From assembly GCF_000317475.1 (NCBI RefSeq), contig NC_019730.1, positions 186,001-250,000 of the forward strand: a stretch of 64,000 nucleotides of DNA. Reading direction: 5' to 3'. The notes beneath the pieces are model-generated. The model made no database searches. It was not told the origin of the DNA and worked only from the letters and a program-made list of their open reading frames with translations. The position numbers and the translations under genes were made by a program. Below, piece by piece: positions 56,601-64,000 of the stretch (position 1 is its first letter; each line of letters starts with the position of its first letter). The stretch comes from Oscillatoria nigro-viridis PCC 7112. Its GTDB lineage: Bacteria > Cyanobacteriota > Cyanobacteriia > Cyanobacteriales > Microcoleaceae.

Positions 56601-59328
56601 GCTGAATGGTGACTACCAAGTCGGTATGCAGGTTGGGCGGCAGGGCGGCGGGGGTTAATTCTGTGGGAACTTCGGTGATGCTGAGGTTTTCGGTGTAGGG
56701 GTTGCCTTCAGCATCTTGGAGGGAACCGGCTTTGACAAATACCGATGCTTTGGGAATGGCTGCGGTGGTGACGGTGGTGTCGGCGGCTGGGTTGATGTTT
56801 TTGCCGTTGGCTGTGTCGATTGGCGGCAGGTAAATCGGACGGGAAATGACGTTGTTGACGTTGGAGTAAACTTCGTGTTCCAACAACAACGGCAGTTTTT
56901 CGGCAATGTAGGGGTAGTTGTCTTCGCCTGTAATGCCGTCGCCGTAAATTTGCAGGGTATCTGGCGGCACTAATTCGGGAAGTCCGAGTTCCGCCAAACC
57001 GGGAAATTCCAGCCGCAGAATTTCAAAGGAACCGTCGGCTGCTGTTATTGCCCGCAATTCGCCGAGTCCCACCAACACACCTTCTAAGGGTTGCTGGTTG
57101 GTGTTTTGAATTACTCCTGAAATGCGAGTGAGGCCGGCAGTCGAAGGGGTAACGTTAACTGTAACAGGTCGAGAAGTTTCTAAAACTCCGTCGCTAGCGA
57201 CTACCGTAAAGTTGTAGGTTCCGATTTCTTCGGGAGTGGGAGAAATTTCTAAAGTACCGTTGCCGGTGATTTTCCCCGTGGGTAAGGAAGCGGACGATTT
57301 GATGGCAAAGCTAATAGGGTCGCCGTCGGGGTCGGTTGCAGTTAGCGGCAGTTTGAATGTCTCTCCGATTTTAACGTCGATGGACTCAATTGCAGCCAAG
57401 TTTGGAGCTTGATTGGCGGCATCGGCAATGGCGGTAGCGGTGAGGGAAAATTTCTGAAAGTTGGGGTTGTTGATGACTAATTCTACGGAGTCTGAAATAG
57501 CCCCAGTATCTAGTCCCCCGGCCGGAATAGCACCGCGCAAATTGATGTAGGGTTTGCCGCTGCTGTCGGTACCGTCGGGATTTTGCAGGGTTACTCCGGC
57601 TGGCAAATCGGGGAAAACTACCGCCACGCTGCGGCTGACTGGGCTGCCAGTATTTTGTACCTGTACTGATGCTTTGTAGTTGCCGGTGGCGGGGTCAAAC
57701 TGTACCTGACTGAAATTTACTTTTAAATTGGGGGCCGCTGTCAGGTTGTCGGTATCGAGACTGCCGCCGCTGGCAGTTTTGTTCTGCGTTGCCAGGAAGA
57801 CTGGACTGGCGGTACCTTCTTCATCGACGGTGTTGGTGAGGTTCCTGACTTCTACGGTACTGCCAATATCGGTGTCGCTGTCGGTCAATCTGAACAGTAG
57901 ATTACCGCTGCTGCTGTTTTTCAAACTGCTCAAATCAATTTCTACGGTGTCGCCGCTGTACCGCACCCGTCCGGGTACGAATTCGGCTTTGCTGCCGGCT
58001 AGGGAAAATAGCGGGGTTCCGGGGGTACCTCCGTCTAGTAGGGTTTGGTTGGGGTCGTTTGGGGAAACGAGGTAAATTTGGAACAAATCTTCAATTGCTG
58101 AAGCTGTATCTGTTTTGTCGAAGTCGGCTTTGAGTTGGAACCGCAGGGTGCGGCTGCCTGTGGCTTGCCCTAGCTGCACGGGTACTACGGCTTGGACGAG
58201 TTTGCTGTTGCGTTCGGCCAGGAGTACGGTGTCTGTTGATGTTGCTGCCCAACCTGTTGTTTGTGGGGGGGCGACGGTAAAGCTGTTAGTGACCTGGAAG
58301 TTGATGTTTTGAGATGTTTGGTTGCCGCCGGTGTCTGTTGCTTCTAGAACCGCAGTGTGGCTGCCGACGGCTAGGGGCGAGTTCGGAGGCGAGTCGTCGA
58401 ACTTACCGCTGGTGTCTGCGTTCAGGGTATTGAGGCTGCCACCATCGACGGAGTATTGCAGGTTGGACAGATTTGTCCCGGTGTCGGTTGCCGTACCGAT
58501 GAGTCGGGCTGTAGTGCTGTGGTTGCCTCCGGAAATTGGTGTCTGCAGGACAGTTTGGGGGGCGGCGGTGTCGAGAGTGAAATCGAGGCTGAAGGTGTTT
58601 GAGGTATTGCCGGCGGAGTCGGAGGCAATCAGGCGCAGGGTGTAGTTGCCGTCTCTGAGGGGGTTGCGGCGGATGGTTTCGAGTTGGGTCCTGCTGAGGG
58701 TGAAGCTGCCGTTGCTGCCCAGGAGGGAAGTGATGTCGGCGAATTCGGCAATGGGAGTGTCGTCGAAACCGGCACGGAAGCTGGCTATGCTGCTGCTGTC
58801 GGTGACGGTACCGCCGATCGTAGGATTGGAGGTAATGCGATCGCTGTTGGATGTTCCGGTATCGTTGGTTAGGGTGGCGGCGATCGCGGGCGGTGTTGTA
58901 TCGTTGGGAACTAAGCTGTTAGCGTAGCTGATAATTTGCTGTCCCAGAGAGGTGGGGCGCCATTCTCTGGCTGGGTTGATGACACTGCCGATTGGGGTGG
59001 CGCTGCCGGTGGCCCCGATAAAGCTGACGATAATATCATTGTAGTCGCGGTCTGTTTGGGCCACCGGCTCGTCTTCAATGGCAAAGGTATTGCCCGAACC
59101 TATAATGTCGGCGAGTGCTAGCTGGTAGCCGCTGTTGGTGGAATTAGTTGGGGAGACGGAGAATAAAGGGCGGCGATCGGGGAATAAATTCCACAGCAAT
59201 TGGGTGGCGTAAGATATTTGTATTGTGCCATTGGGAATCACCATGACGGCGAAGGTGTCACCTGGGGTCATCGTGAAGTTTTTGAGGCCGGTGTATGGCC
59301 CCGAACCCCAATTAAATTCTCCTGGCAT
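50662..59328 (-). CDS. giant Rhs/YD-repeat polymorphic toxin with Tlde1-like tip; 5' end cut by IS630
   Basis: The present frame has 2,888 codons; the original had about 3,095 with the part at 60712-61240. Order: DUF4114 end (about 1-115, DYNDIIVSFIGATG), Ig-like and bacterial adhesion modules (about 150-740, DSAGNTSNTFSLDFTL, TATDPDGDPISF), an Rhs plug region (about 1000-1220), YD repeats, a run of FG-GAP/VCBS units (about 1470-1820, DVNDDGIPDIITANRYSNNV, DLNKDGKNDIVTAN), more YD repeats (to about 2690), the core GRFIGEDAIGF, and a toxin (about 2725-2888). The toxin has KGPIPKGRYEI and FRLHPGTLSLGCITIP, an L,D-transpeptidase/Tlde1 (DUF2778-like) pattern with catalytic His and Cys. The start at 59328 is only the first ATG after the IS. 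Confidence 0.87.
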   Translation of the reverse strand: MPGEFNWGSGPYTGLKNFTMTPGDTFAVMVIPNGTIQISYATQLLWNLFPDRRPLFSVSPTNSTNSGYQLALADIIGSGNTFAIEDEPVAQTDRDYNDIIVSFIGATGSATPIGSVINPAREWRPTSLGQQIISYANSLVPNDTTPPAIAATLTNDTGTSNSDRITSNPTIGGTVTDSSSIASFRAGFDDTPIAEFADITSLLGSNGSFTLSRTQLETIRRNPLRDGNYTLRLIASDSAGNTSNTFSLDFTLDTAAPQTVLQTPISGGNHSTTARLIGTATDTGTNLSNLQYSVDGGSLNTLNADTSGKFDDSPPNSPLAVGSHTAVLEATDTGGNQTSQNINFQVTNSFTVAPPQTTGWAATSTDTVLLAERNSKLVQAVVPVQLGQATGSRTLRFQLKADFDKTDTASAIEDLFQIYLVSPNDPNQTLLDGGTPGTPLFSLAGSKAEFVPGRVRYSGDTVEIDLSSLKNSSSGNLLFRLTDSDTDIGSTVEVRNLTNTVDEEGTASPVFLATQNKTASGGSLDTDNLTAAPNLKVNFSQVQFDPATGNYKASVQVQNTGSPVSRSVAVVFPDLPAGVTLQNPDGTDSSGKPYINLRGAIPAGGLDTGAISDSVELVINNPNFQKFSLTATAIADAANQAPNLAAIESIDVKIGETFKLPLTATDPDGDPISFAIKSSASLPTGKITGNGTLEISPTPEEIGTYNFTVVASDGVLETSRPVTVNVTPSTAGLTRISGVIQNTNQQPLEGVLVGLGELRAITAADGSFEILRLEFPGLAELGLPELVPPDTLQIYGDGITGEDNYPYIAEKLPLLLEHEVYSNVNNVISRPIYLPPIDTANGKNINPAADTTVTTAAIPKASVFVKAGSLQDAEGNPYTENLSITEVPTELTPAALPPNLHTDLVVTIQPGDMVFTTPAPLSLPNRAGYSAGTTMDLWSINPTTGFFDNVGTGKVTADGSAIETVSGGIRNSSWHFFAPPAPSPKNPGQDPRNPKDKCNECKAKGGLTSEVEMHSGAVIETHDLVPYQSMGETRSLTLTYDSLRADPRPIVHFGYNNAPADTAQKLVAKLTVDAGKFQYQIPGYSGNQYSLTGGEHFWSMPDGGGSIDAALQVDMSALPSGQYDYTINSGIRRFTGTIFAGSSTDTKDKLVSVNTINSPFGSGWGIAGWQELVENSDSSLLLIDGDGSELVFDKSTLAGGGYVSPPGDFSKLEKLTDGTFRRTLNDKTVYSFNAGKRLVSVKEANGNETKYIYDGAGQLSQIIDAAGLITKLTYANGKVSQIEDPAGRLTKLEYDAAGNLQKIVDPDTKARTFSYDSERHITKEVDKRGFSEQTLYDFAGRATGGIRKDGSQLQVAPVQVQGLYRKEDTTNPLNAPVAQPLGAVEASYADGSGGVVTQILDQTGQVVSAKDGGGNKPTFERNPNLLVTKKTDARGNTTSYEYDTKGNVKSISDSLSGTPQTPPNNNEDQLFAAKTYYPVGASSSVATIKDVNDDGIPDIITANRYSNNVSVLPGNGDGTFTPPTNYPVANQPTSVALGDVNGDGKNDIVTANPYGGTNPDSGTVSVLLGDGNGNFGTPTNYTVGYGAVSVAVGDLNKDGKNDIVTANDSSNNISVLLGNSSGSFSRTDITLNYRPETVSLNDLDKDGNLDIISASRYDTNYSTGGMSVLLGNGNGTFAAENNYMAGSRPGGVAVGDINKDGRNDIVTASSGSGESVASVLLGNSNGSFAVATNYPLRSNIYPESVAIGDLDLDDDLDVVVSGSGYGYESVMLNNGSGILASPTDNSNPVGGTYQPSVALEDVDSDGDLDMVLVSYNGVSVSLNNTVRNEQGGGTGKRSFTYDPVLNQVTSETDELGRQTLYEIDPLTGNRIKVTNVVGAVGDSDDVVTSYTYTNKNLIDIETDPNGRVTDYDYNDKNQLVKITVAKGTPDEAMQQFEYDAAGNQKAVVDENGIRTEYEYDAMNQLKKTTFAKGTPDEAVQQFEYDAAGNQTATIDENGNRTESEYNIMNQLVKVKAPDPDGSGPLSSPVTSYEYDKNGNQVLMLDPLGRKTEYRYDSRNRLVETVNPDGSKEKMRYDSDNNQTASFDAKGNRTNKVYDARGRLIREVDPSDKVTRFEYDVANQMVAQVDANSSRTEYKYDDLGRRTDVTEGATTAVASTSKTEYDKVGNVTAEIDGNNNKTQFVYDARNRQTQITDALTPSGTTTTEYDKVGNVTSIKDPVNNTTQFVYDARNRLKSETNQFSKTRAFEYDKVGNRTRITDRNNRVRSFTYDALNRETAENWLNNTGNPIRTITSTYDAASQLTSVKDPDSTYQFSYDPKGRQIAVDNTGTPGVPNVLLNYTYDDEDNLLSVSDTINGAAKGNTAYTYDTLNRVSQVTQSGNGVASKRVDFGYDNIGQIKSVNRYSDLSGSQLVRGTTYTYDAKNRLDVLSHGSGVSYDFDYDNGNRITKIADVDEVTNYTYDKNNQLTVADHSNSNQPDEGFSYDANGNRTNSGYQTGTNNRLNSDGTFNYVYDDEGNLIRKTEIATNKVTEYQWDYRNRLLGVVDKDAAGNAVGNVGFKYDVMNRRISKKVGNAETRFVYDRDNVLFDFAVNASNQPVLDKRYLFGAGVDQILAQESAGGSVLWALTDQLGTVKDWVNNSGSVVNHVGYDAFGGVVSQSNPAFGSRYGFTGREFDGETGLYYYRSRYYNPGIGRFIGEDAIGFEGGDANLYRYVGNNSINSVDPSGFLVWGVYNRGNKQLLLTDASQRSAPIIVNVFSGKDEAKDQPQLESVPDKGPIPKGRYEILEHTTQNWYRLDRLDSKPRNDRDDDLYGRGAFRLHPGTLSLGCITIPNNTEKGRNDWDKIKNMLDLTETELVEDNLGRAAFLLSFIGRGPKLKKYGEIFVE

Positions 59329-59420
59329 TGAACCGCTGAATTTGGCCCCTTCGGTTGAGTCGTGGATTACAACGCGACCTAACGTGGAATTGGTGAGAAC
59401 TCTGCGGAATGCCTCTAGTA

Positions 59421-60709
59421 GACGTAGGCGGGAGTTAACCTACCATTGATTATTTCTTCAATGCTTTGCCCGAATAAGTCCATTTGAAGGGTTTAGCCAT
59501 TGTGCAATTGAAGTAATCGATGAATTCAAGGAGACGGGTTTTGAGTTGAGCTTTACTAAGGAAATTGGCTCGCCTGAGTAACTTACGAACCAAAATACTG
59601 AACCAAATCTCAATCTGATTGAGCCAAGAACAATGCTTGGGGGTGAAGTGAAACACGATTTTATGAGTGGGGTCACGCAAGAAATCGGATCGAGTTGGCA
59701 TCGATTTAAGAATACCCGATACCCCTTTCACCCCGAGAGGAACCTCCAGCCCTTCAAATTTTGCCACAAACCGAACCAAGGATTCCGATTGATGAGTGTT
59801 CAAACAATCCATCACCAGATGCCATTTGACAGCATCAGGGTCACTAGCCATCAGGTGTTCGACGTGGCTCAGATAGTCCAACTCAGTTCGGGTATCGCCA
59901 ATGGTCGCAGCGACCACCTGACCTTGAGCAACATCAAAACTCGCGATTAATGTTTGGGTGCCGTGGCGAATATACTCAAATTCTCGCCGCTCCCGTTTGC
60001 CGGGACGCATCCCACGGTCGGCAGACTTGCGCTCGATGGCTTGAATTCCTGTCATCTCATCCATCGAAATCGTCCGCTCTCCCCGCTCGGCACGCTCTAT
60101 TGCACTCAGGTAGACCTCACAGATGTCTTTGATTTTTTCATCAAACTGTGGGTCGGGGGGGGATTCAACCAGTATTGTGACTGGTGCGGTTTTAAATCGG
60201 CTTCTGCCATCAATCTCCCAACATGACGAGGGGAGATGCTGGTGACTATGCCTTGTTTGACCGCTTCATCTGCTAGCTCTCGTGCACTCCAATGACTCAG
60301 CGGTCGCCCAGATATTTCCGGTTTCTCACAAGCGAGCGCAAATAATTGAAGAATCTGTTCTAAGCTGAAGGTCATTGGACCTCCGAGTCTCTCGGCATCG
60401 GCTAATCGCTGCACCACTTCCAGATTTTTGACACTCAACTCTAACCAACGATGCCGCCACAACGAAGCCATCTCTCGACTGATGTTGAGGGCACGAGCGA
60501 TTTCTCGATGATTGTATCCTTCGTCTGCTAACAGAATAATCCTGGCTCTTAAGGCAATTTGCTGGGGAGTCCGATGACGGTTGACAATCTGCCACAGTTG
60601 CTCTCGTTCTGGCTCTGCCAATTGCAATGGCTTTGGGGCTAGTCTGGGCATCGATCTGTTCTACCTTCTACATCTACATATAAATGGTAGCTCTATTCAC
60701 GCCCAAGTG
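59421..60709. mobile_element. second IS630-family element, inserted in the giant Rhs gene
   Basis: TA flanks both ends (59419-59420 and 60710-60711). The ends are related inverted repeats, GACGTAGGCGGGAG at 59421 and CACTTGGGCGTGAA from 60709 on the other strand, each followed by a CTACCATT word. Length 1,289 bp. Removing it plus one TA restores QPFI-LVLEAFRRVLTNST in frame. Confidence 0.88.
59450..60651 (-). pseudogene. IS630-family transposase with a C8 frame switch
   Basis: The first frame (60651-60106) carries QIALRARIILLADEGYNHRE and IARALNISREMASLWRHRW, the helix-turn-helix, to YWLNPPPT. At eight C (about 60155-60162) the frame shifts into DPQFDEKIKDICEVYLSAIE, then ISMDEMTGIQAIERKSADRG, LVMDCLNTHQSESLVRFVAK and FHFTPKHCSWLNQIEIWFSI, the DDE core. 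Nine or six C would keep one frame, so this is a base loss or a slippage site. All motifs are otherwise intact, so transposition activity is possible if the run slips. Confidence 0.87.
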
Positions 60710-60711
60710 TA

Positions 60712-61240
60712 CTAGGATGAACGGTTGTGAACCGGGGATTAAGGTTTCCATCCCCGTGAGGCTGAAAATAGCCAGTTCCCCTTGGTAGTATCCTCCATCG
60801 AACAGGTAGTCTGCACTGACTTGTCCGCTAGCACCGACTTGGAAAACTCCGGCTGGCAAGCTGCTATTTTTTGCCTGCCGTTCGGGGGTGGATGTGCCGA
60901 GGAGTTGGTTCCAAACGTTGCGGCTAGCTTGTGTTTCTACTTTTTCGCCAGTTAAGATGTCGCTGCTTGCGGAGGCTGAGGGCAGGGCATTTGGGGCTGA
61001 CCCCAAGAGTTGCGGTTGTGTTAAAAATTGTTCAAAACTATTGCCATCTTCAACTTTTTGTGGTGTTAAAATTTTGACATTGGATGCTTGTAAAACTGGA
61101 ACGGGAATGCTGTTGGAACTGTCGGCAATACTGCCTGAATTTAGTAACTTTCCTGATGTGAATGGAGTAGTTTCCGTTAATTCTGAATTAATTTCAAATG
61201 GCTTTTGCAGAGGCAACAAAACGTCTTGAAAATTCTTCAT
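60712..61240 (-). pseudogene. N-terminal part of the giant Rhs protein, separated by IS630
   Basis: I place the start at 61240 (MKNFQDVLLPLQKPFEINSE) with GAGGAAAT directly upstream; a longer frame to 61309 is less likely. The frame reads through VWNQLLGTSTPERQAKNSSL and VSADYLFDGGYYQGELAIFS (start of the DUF4114 domain) to IPGSQPFI, then enters the IS and stops at 60674. No signal peptide is visible at the N-terminus. Alone it is 176 native residues; the DUF4114 fold is cut in half. Confidence 0.85.
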
Positions 61241-61309
61241 ATTTCCTCGCACCCTTTTAGCAGTTAACTCAAATCGCCATCGAAATTTAACTGAGAAGTA
61301 AAAATTCAC

Positions 61310-61700
61310 TGCAGACAGGCGCAGATCGACTCAGCTCCGTTTGGAGCGAAACTGACGCTAGCAATTATGCGCTACATCTTGTAAATGTATTCTATTTTTT
61401 CTCTGTTGCAAATCATATACTGCTCTGGGTTTTATTTGTTCTCAAAAAGAGTTAAGATTTATCAACATAGATTGCGAAATGTAAGCTCGCGAAATGTAAT
61501 ATTAATTTTTAGCACTTAAAAATTACAGAGGCGTTGAAAATTGTTGTAGAACCTGTGAGAAAATTGTACAAAAAGTAAAATTTGATAGTACAAAGCGCGA
61601 ACCGTGTCTTACCAACTGCTTCACTCATGACTAATGGCTCTTACTCTTCACCAATTTTGAATTGCAGGCGATCGGTAAACAGTAATTAGTAAATAACGAT
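61310..61700. other. intergenic, likely promoter region of the Rhs gene
   Basis: AT-rich stretch of about 390 bp without a coding frame, upstream of the minus-strand Rhs gene. TATTCT- and TAAAAT-like words occur, but no box can be set with confidence. Confidence 0.4.
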
Positions 61701-61717
61701 TTGCTAACGAATACTAC

Positions 61718-62062
61718 GAATCACGTGTCGGCGGATGCTGCAGGCAATATTGCTAACGGTATTTCTTTGCTTCCTGCTATTTCTAATAACGGCAAGCGAG
61801 TGGCGATACTCTCATCGGTAGGGCTGGTCAGGATACTTTTATGTTGAGTGCGGGGTTGGAGGCTGATACGATTGTTGATTTTATTCTGGGTCAAGATTCG
61901 ATTCAATTAGCTAGGGGTTTGAATTTTGGGAAACTTTCGATAGTGGCGGGAAATAATGGTACATTAATTAGATGGGCGAGCAACAATCAATTATTGGCGG
62001 TGCTGAGTGAAATTTCTACAAATGCGCTCGGACTTCAAGATTTTAATTCAGTTGAGTTATGA
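61718..62062 (+). pseudogene. C-terminal remnant of a calcium-binding repeat (hemolysin-type) protein
   Basis: One frame reads VSADAAGNIANGISLLPAIS (about 61724-61790). A second reads GDTLIGRAGQDTFMLSAGLE, ADTIVDFILGQDSIQLARGL and ends in ISTNALGLQDFNSVEL. GDTLIGRAGQDTF ... DFILGQDSI is the last hemolysin-type repeat and the D-F-x-x-G-x-D-x-I end of cyanobacterial extracellular calcium-binding proteins. The parts are out of frame and the long N-terminus is missing. Confidence 0.7.
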
Positions 62063-62510
62063 GATGTAAAAATTTTTTTTTGAGGTGATAAGCGTTTGGA
62101 CAATTCAGAATAAAAACGTGAGTTCAACGCCTCGCGCTCGCGACGGTCAACAGAGACTCCTTCTTACTCGCTCGCGCGGTCGCGATTGTGAGCGATAATT
62201 CAAGGAGACAGGCTTTGTTGCCAGATCAACTGTCGTGCTCCGCGATCGTGAGTACCGAGCGGCAAACTCCCCGTATTGAGGGATAATTCAAAGCAGACAG
62301 ACCGCAGACTGCATCGATTTTCGAGAGCGCATAGCAATCGAGTTTAACTAAATATTATACCAGTATTGTTTGGGATTTTTGATACTCTAATAAAGTCTTT
62401 TGTGCGTGACGAATAATTTCCAATATATAAGGTTTATCCTTCGGTTAAATGCTAATCGGAATAGAGAATTAAGGATAGAGTTATTTTACCTGCTGGCAGT
62501 CTATTTGCAG
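62063..62510. other. intergenic with scattered CG-rich words
   Basis: About 450 bp without a gene. CGCGACGGTC, GCGCGGTCGCGATTG and similar imperfect HIP1-like words recur at 62130-62240; the rest is AT-rich. Confidence 0.4.
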
Positions 62511-62532
62511 GCATCGGGGAGCTCCCCGATGC
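62511..62532 (-). terminator. 22-bp perfect palindrome downstream of the haloperoxidase gene
   Basis: GCATCGGGGAG followed by its exact complement CTCCCCGATGC, 13 bp after the haloperoxidase stop. It is a strong hairpin without a clear T-run, so termination is likely but not certain. Confidence 0.6.
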
Positions 62533-62545
62533 AGGTCTGTATCTG

Positions 62546-64000
62546 TTAAACCACAGTCTTAAACAGATTTTGCGCGACGAAATTGCCCACTGCTAAACCA
62601 GTTGGCAGCGCATCATCAACCGTAGCCTCGCGCACGTGCACGCCGCCGTAAACCCGGCTGATGGCATCCTCATAAGCAGCATCGTAAAAACTGTTGTAAG
62701 TGCGCGTTACACCGGGCATTTCTTGGGAAACTGCCGTAAAAGAGTAGTTGTCACCAAAAAAGTTGGTCATCACTCCGGCAAATGCACCGCTAAAAGTCGA
62801 ATGTCCAGAGATGTAATCTGGGAAGGGCGGGGTGGGGCTCAGTAGGGGCTCCCATTCCGGGTCAGTCACCGTTCCTGAAATGCCTTTTTTCTCGCCAAAT
62901 CCCCCGGTAATCAAATCGTCAGGTCGGGGTTGAATGACTTTGCTGTTGTACTTGGCATCCCAAGCCACAATCCCAGCATCGGCCAAAGCGACGTTCAACT
63001 CGGCAAACAAGCGGGCATTTTCCGGGACGGTTGTTTCCTCGCGCATGGCGACTTCTTCAGCAATTTGGTTCAATTGTCCGTAAGGCCGGAAAGTGTCGGC
63101 GCGATCGTCCGCCCAGAAAATCGCGATTTCGGTTTGGTCGGGAGTCCGCGTCACGGTGGTGTTTGCGGTACTCTGTTTCCCCCCCAACAGTCGAACTTCT
63201 TCCAAGTCTTGCACGAAGCGATCGGTTCCCGGTACGCCATCTAAGCCTTTCGGGGCAAAGGCTGCGGTGTTGGGGATAGCGAAGGGCTTGACTTTGCCCC
63301 AGTTTGGCCCTAGTGCCGCGCCTTTGTTGGGGCCTTCTGTTTTCGGTCGCCAAACGTAATCACCCTCTGGGGGAACGTAAGGGGCATTGTTGCTGGAACC
63401 GTCGTTGGCGCGGGAGGCGAGGATGGTGTCAGCAACGAAGTTCCCAAAGGCGACTCCATCGGCCTCGGCTTGCGGCGTGTCGTCGATCTCTGCTAAGGAT
63501 CGGGCGAGTTGTCGATCGAATAATTGAGTTTGATTTGGCAGCAGTGTGACCAACGCTTTGTGGGCTGCTGCTGCTGCTGCTGCTTCCTCGGATGCGCCAA
63601 CGGGGGCGGGAGTGTTGACAGCATAGGACGTGTGAGTGCGATCGAACGCATTCACCGCATCGTAAACTGAGAGGGAAGTAATCGCCATCAGGCGCGACCC
63701 TACAGTAGGCGGCACGCCCCGTCCTGCTTTCCCTTCAGCTTGGATCGCATTTAAAGCGGTGGCATTCCAGTCTAGGACAACATCGCTTCCGGTTGCCGAA
63801 ACCAGTTTCGAGATTTGCTTGGTGTTATTGTTCTGGTTAATTTCGGCAATCAGGTTGCAAGCCCCCGGAGCTCCAACCGAGGTCATGTTGCCATAGTTCA
63901 ACCTAACGGTTGTGGATTGTCCCGGAAGCAGGTTGACTTGTTGGATAGTGGAGGTTAGCAAGCAATCGTTGACTAATTTGCCGTCTGGGGCGCGATCGAT
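62546..64000 (-). CDS. vanadium-dependent haloperoxidase (PAP2-like), 5' end outside the window
   Basis: The frame is open to the window edge (..APDGKLVNDCLLTSTIQQ), so the start is not seen; at least 485 codons are present. An N-terminal domain (GQSTTVRLNYGNMTSVGAPG) precedes the enzyme: ITSLSVYDAVNAFDRTHTSY, FWADDRADTFRPYGQLNQIA, and the vanadate site PDYISGHSTFSGAFAGVMTN (S-G-H) plus SRVYGGVHVREATV (R ... GG-H-x-R, catalytic His). It oxidises halides with peroxide and halogenates organic substrates, usually outside the cytoplasm. A palindromic terminator follows. Which halide is used cannot be told. Confidence 0.88.
   Translation of the reverse strand: MDRAPDGKLVNDCLLTSTIQQVNLLPGQSTTVRLNYGNMTSVGAPGACNLIAEINQNNNTKQISKLVSATGSDVVLDWNATALNAIQAEGKAGRGVPPTVGSRLMAITSLSVYDAVNAFDRTHTSYAVNTPAPVGASEEAAAAAAAHKALVTLLPNQTQLFDRQLARSLAEIDDTPQAEADGVAFGNFVADTILASRANDGSSNNAPYVPPEGDYVWRPKTEGPNKGAALGPNWGKVKPFAIPNTAAFAPKGLDGVPGTDRFVQDLEEVRLLGGKQSTANTTVTRTPDQTEIAIFWADDRADTFRPYGQLNQIAEEVAMREETTVPENARLFAELNVALADAGIVAWDAKYNSKVIQPRPDDLITGGFGEKKGISGTVTDPEWEPLLSPTPPFPDYISGHSTFSGAFAGVMTNFFGDNYSFTAVSQEMPGVTRTYNSFYDAAYEDAISRVYGGVHVREATVDDALPTGLAVGNFVAQNLFKTVV

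Overview
The window looks like an accessory region of a filamentous cyanobacterium (Microcoleus / Oscillatoria / Phormidium type). The reasons are: many HIP1-like GCGATCGC octamers, cyanobacterial protein families (DUF6753, DUF4114, ParB-like plasmid protein, HEPN/MNT pairs, Uma2, two-domain glycosyltransferase-sulfotransferase), an AGAAACCGGGTTTTT palindrome, group II introns and many IS families. No rRNA, tRNA or CRISPR array was seen. Chromosome and large plasmid cannot be told apart from the sequence.

Layout. 0.3-9 kb: small hypothetical genes, a ribbon-helix-helix/Uma2 pair, a ParB-like gene with a broken partial copy, a HEPN/MNT toxin-antitoxin pair, and IS1182-like, IS630 and TnpB elements. 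9.4-21.3 kb: a minus-strand plasmid- or ICE-like maintenance cluster. It reads ParM-like actin, ParR-like partner, ParA-like ATPase, small acidic protein, DUF6753 membrane protein, small protein. It is riddled with insertions: IS1634 in the ParM tail, ISAzo13 with a nested ISKra4 in the small acidic gene, and probably a TnpB element in the last gene. 21.3-27.3 kb: mostly plus-strand small hypothetical genes of plasmid/phage type (Gp157-like, coiled coils, HNH). One of them is split by a 126-bp MITE. 27.8-33.1 kb: a peroxiredoxin-like gene broken by two group II introns, apparently one inside the other, lying antisense to the gene. 33.7-42.9 kb: an Hsp20 gene, a possible defence operon (HEPN-motif protein, Ser/Thr kinase, and a third gene split by ISL3), GIY-YIG-like remnants and a tyrosine recombinase. 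43.3-45.9 kb: glycosyltransferases. 46.2-61.2 kb: an Rhs/YD polymorphic-toxin locus. It has a giant Rhs protein ending in a Tlde1-like L,D-transpeptidase domain, a WG-repeat lipoprotein as likely immunity, an orphan Rhs cassette with a DNA/RNA endonuclease tip, and a SUKH immunity protein followed by WD40. An IS630 element cuts the giant gene near its 5' end. 61.7-64 kb: a remnant of a calcium-binding repeat protein and a vanadium-dependent haloperoxidase that runs off the window.

The strongest observations are exact reconstructions. For the IS1182, ISAzo13, ISKra4, IS1634, MITE, group II, ISL3 and second IS630 insertions, removing the element (plus one target duplication where there is one) either restores a continuous host reading frame or identifies the target exactly. 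The most interesting biology is the Rhs locus, where the toxin chemistry (peptidoglycan) and the putative lipoprotein immunity (periplasmic) fit together. Next come the HEPN/kinase operon and the antisense intron pair.
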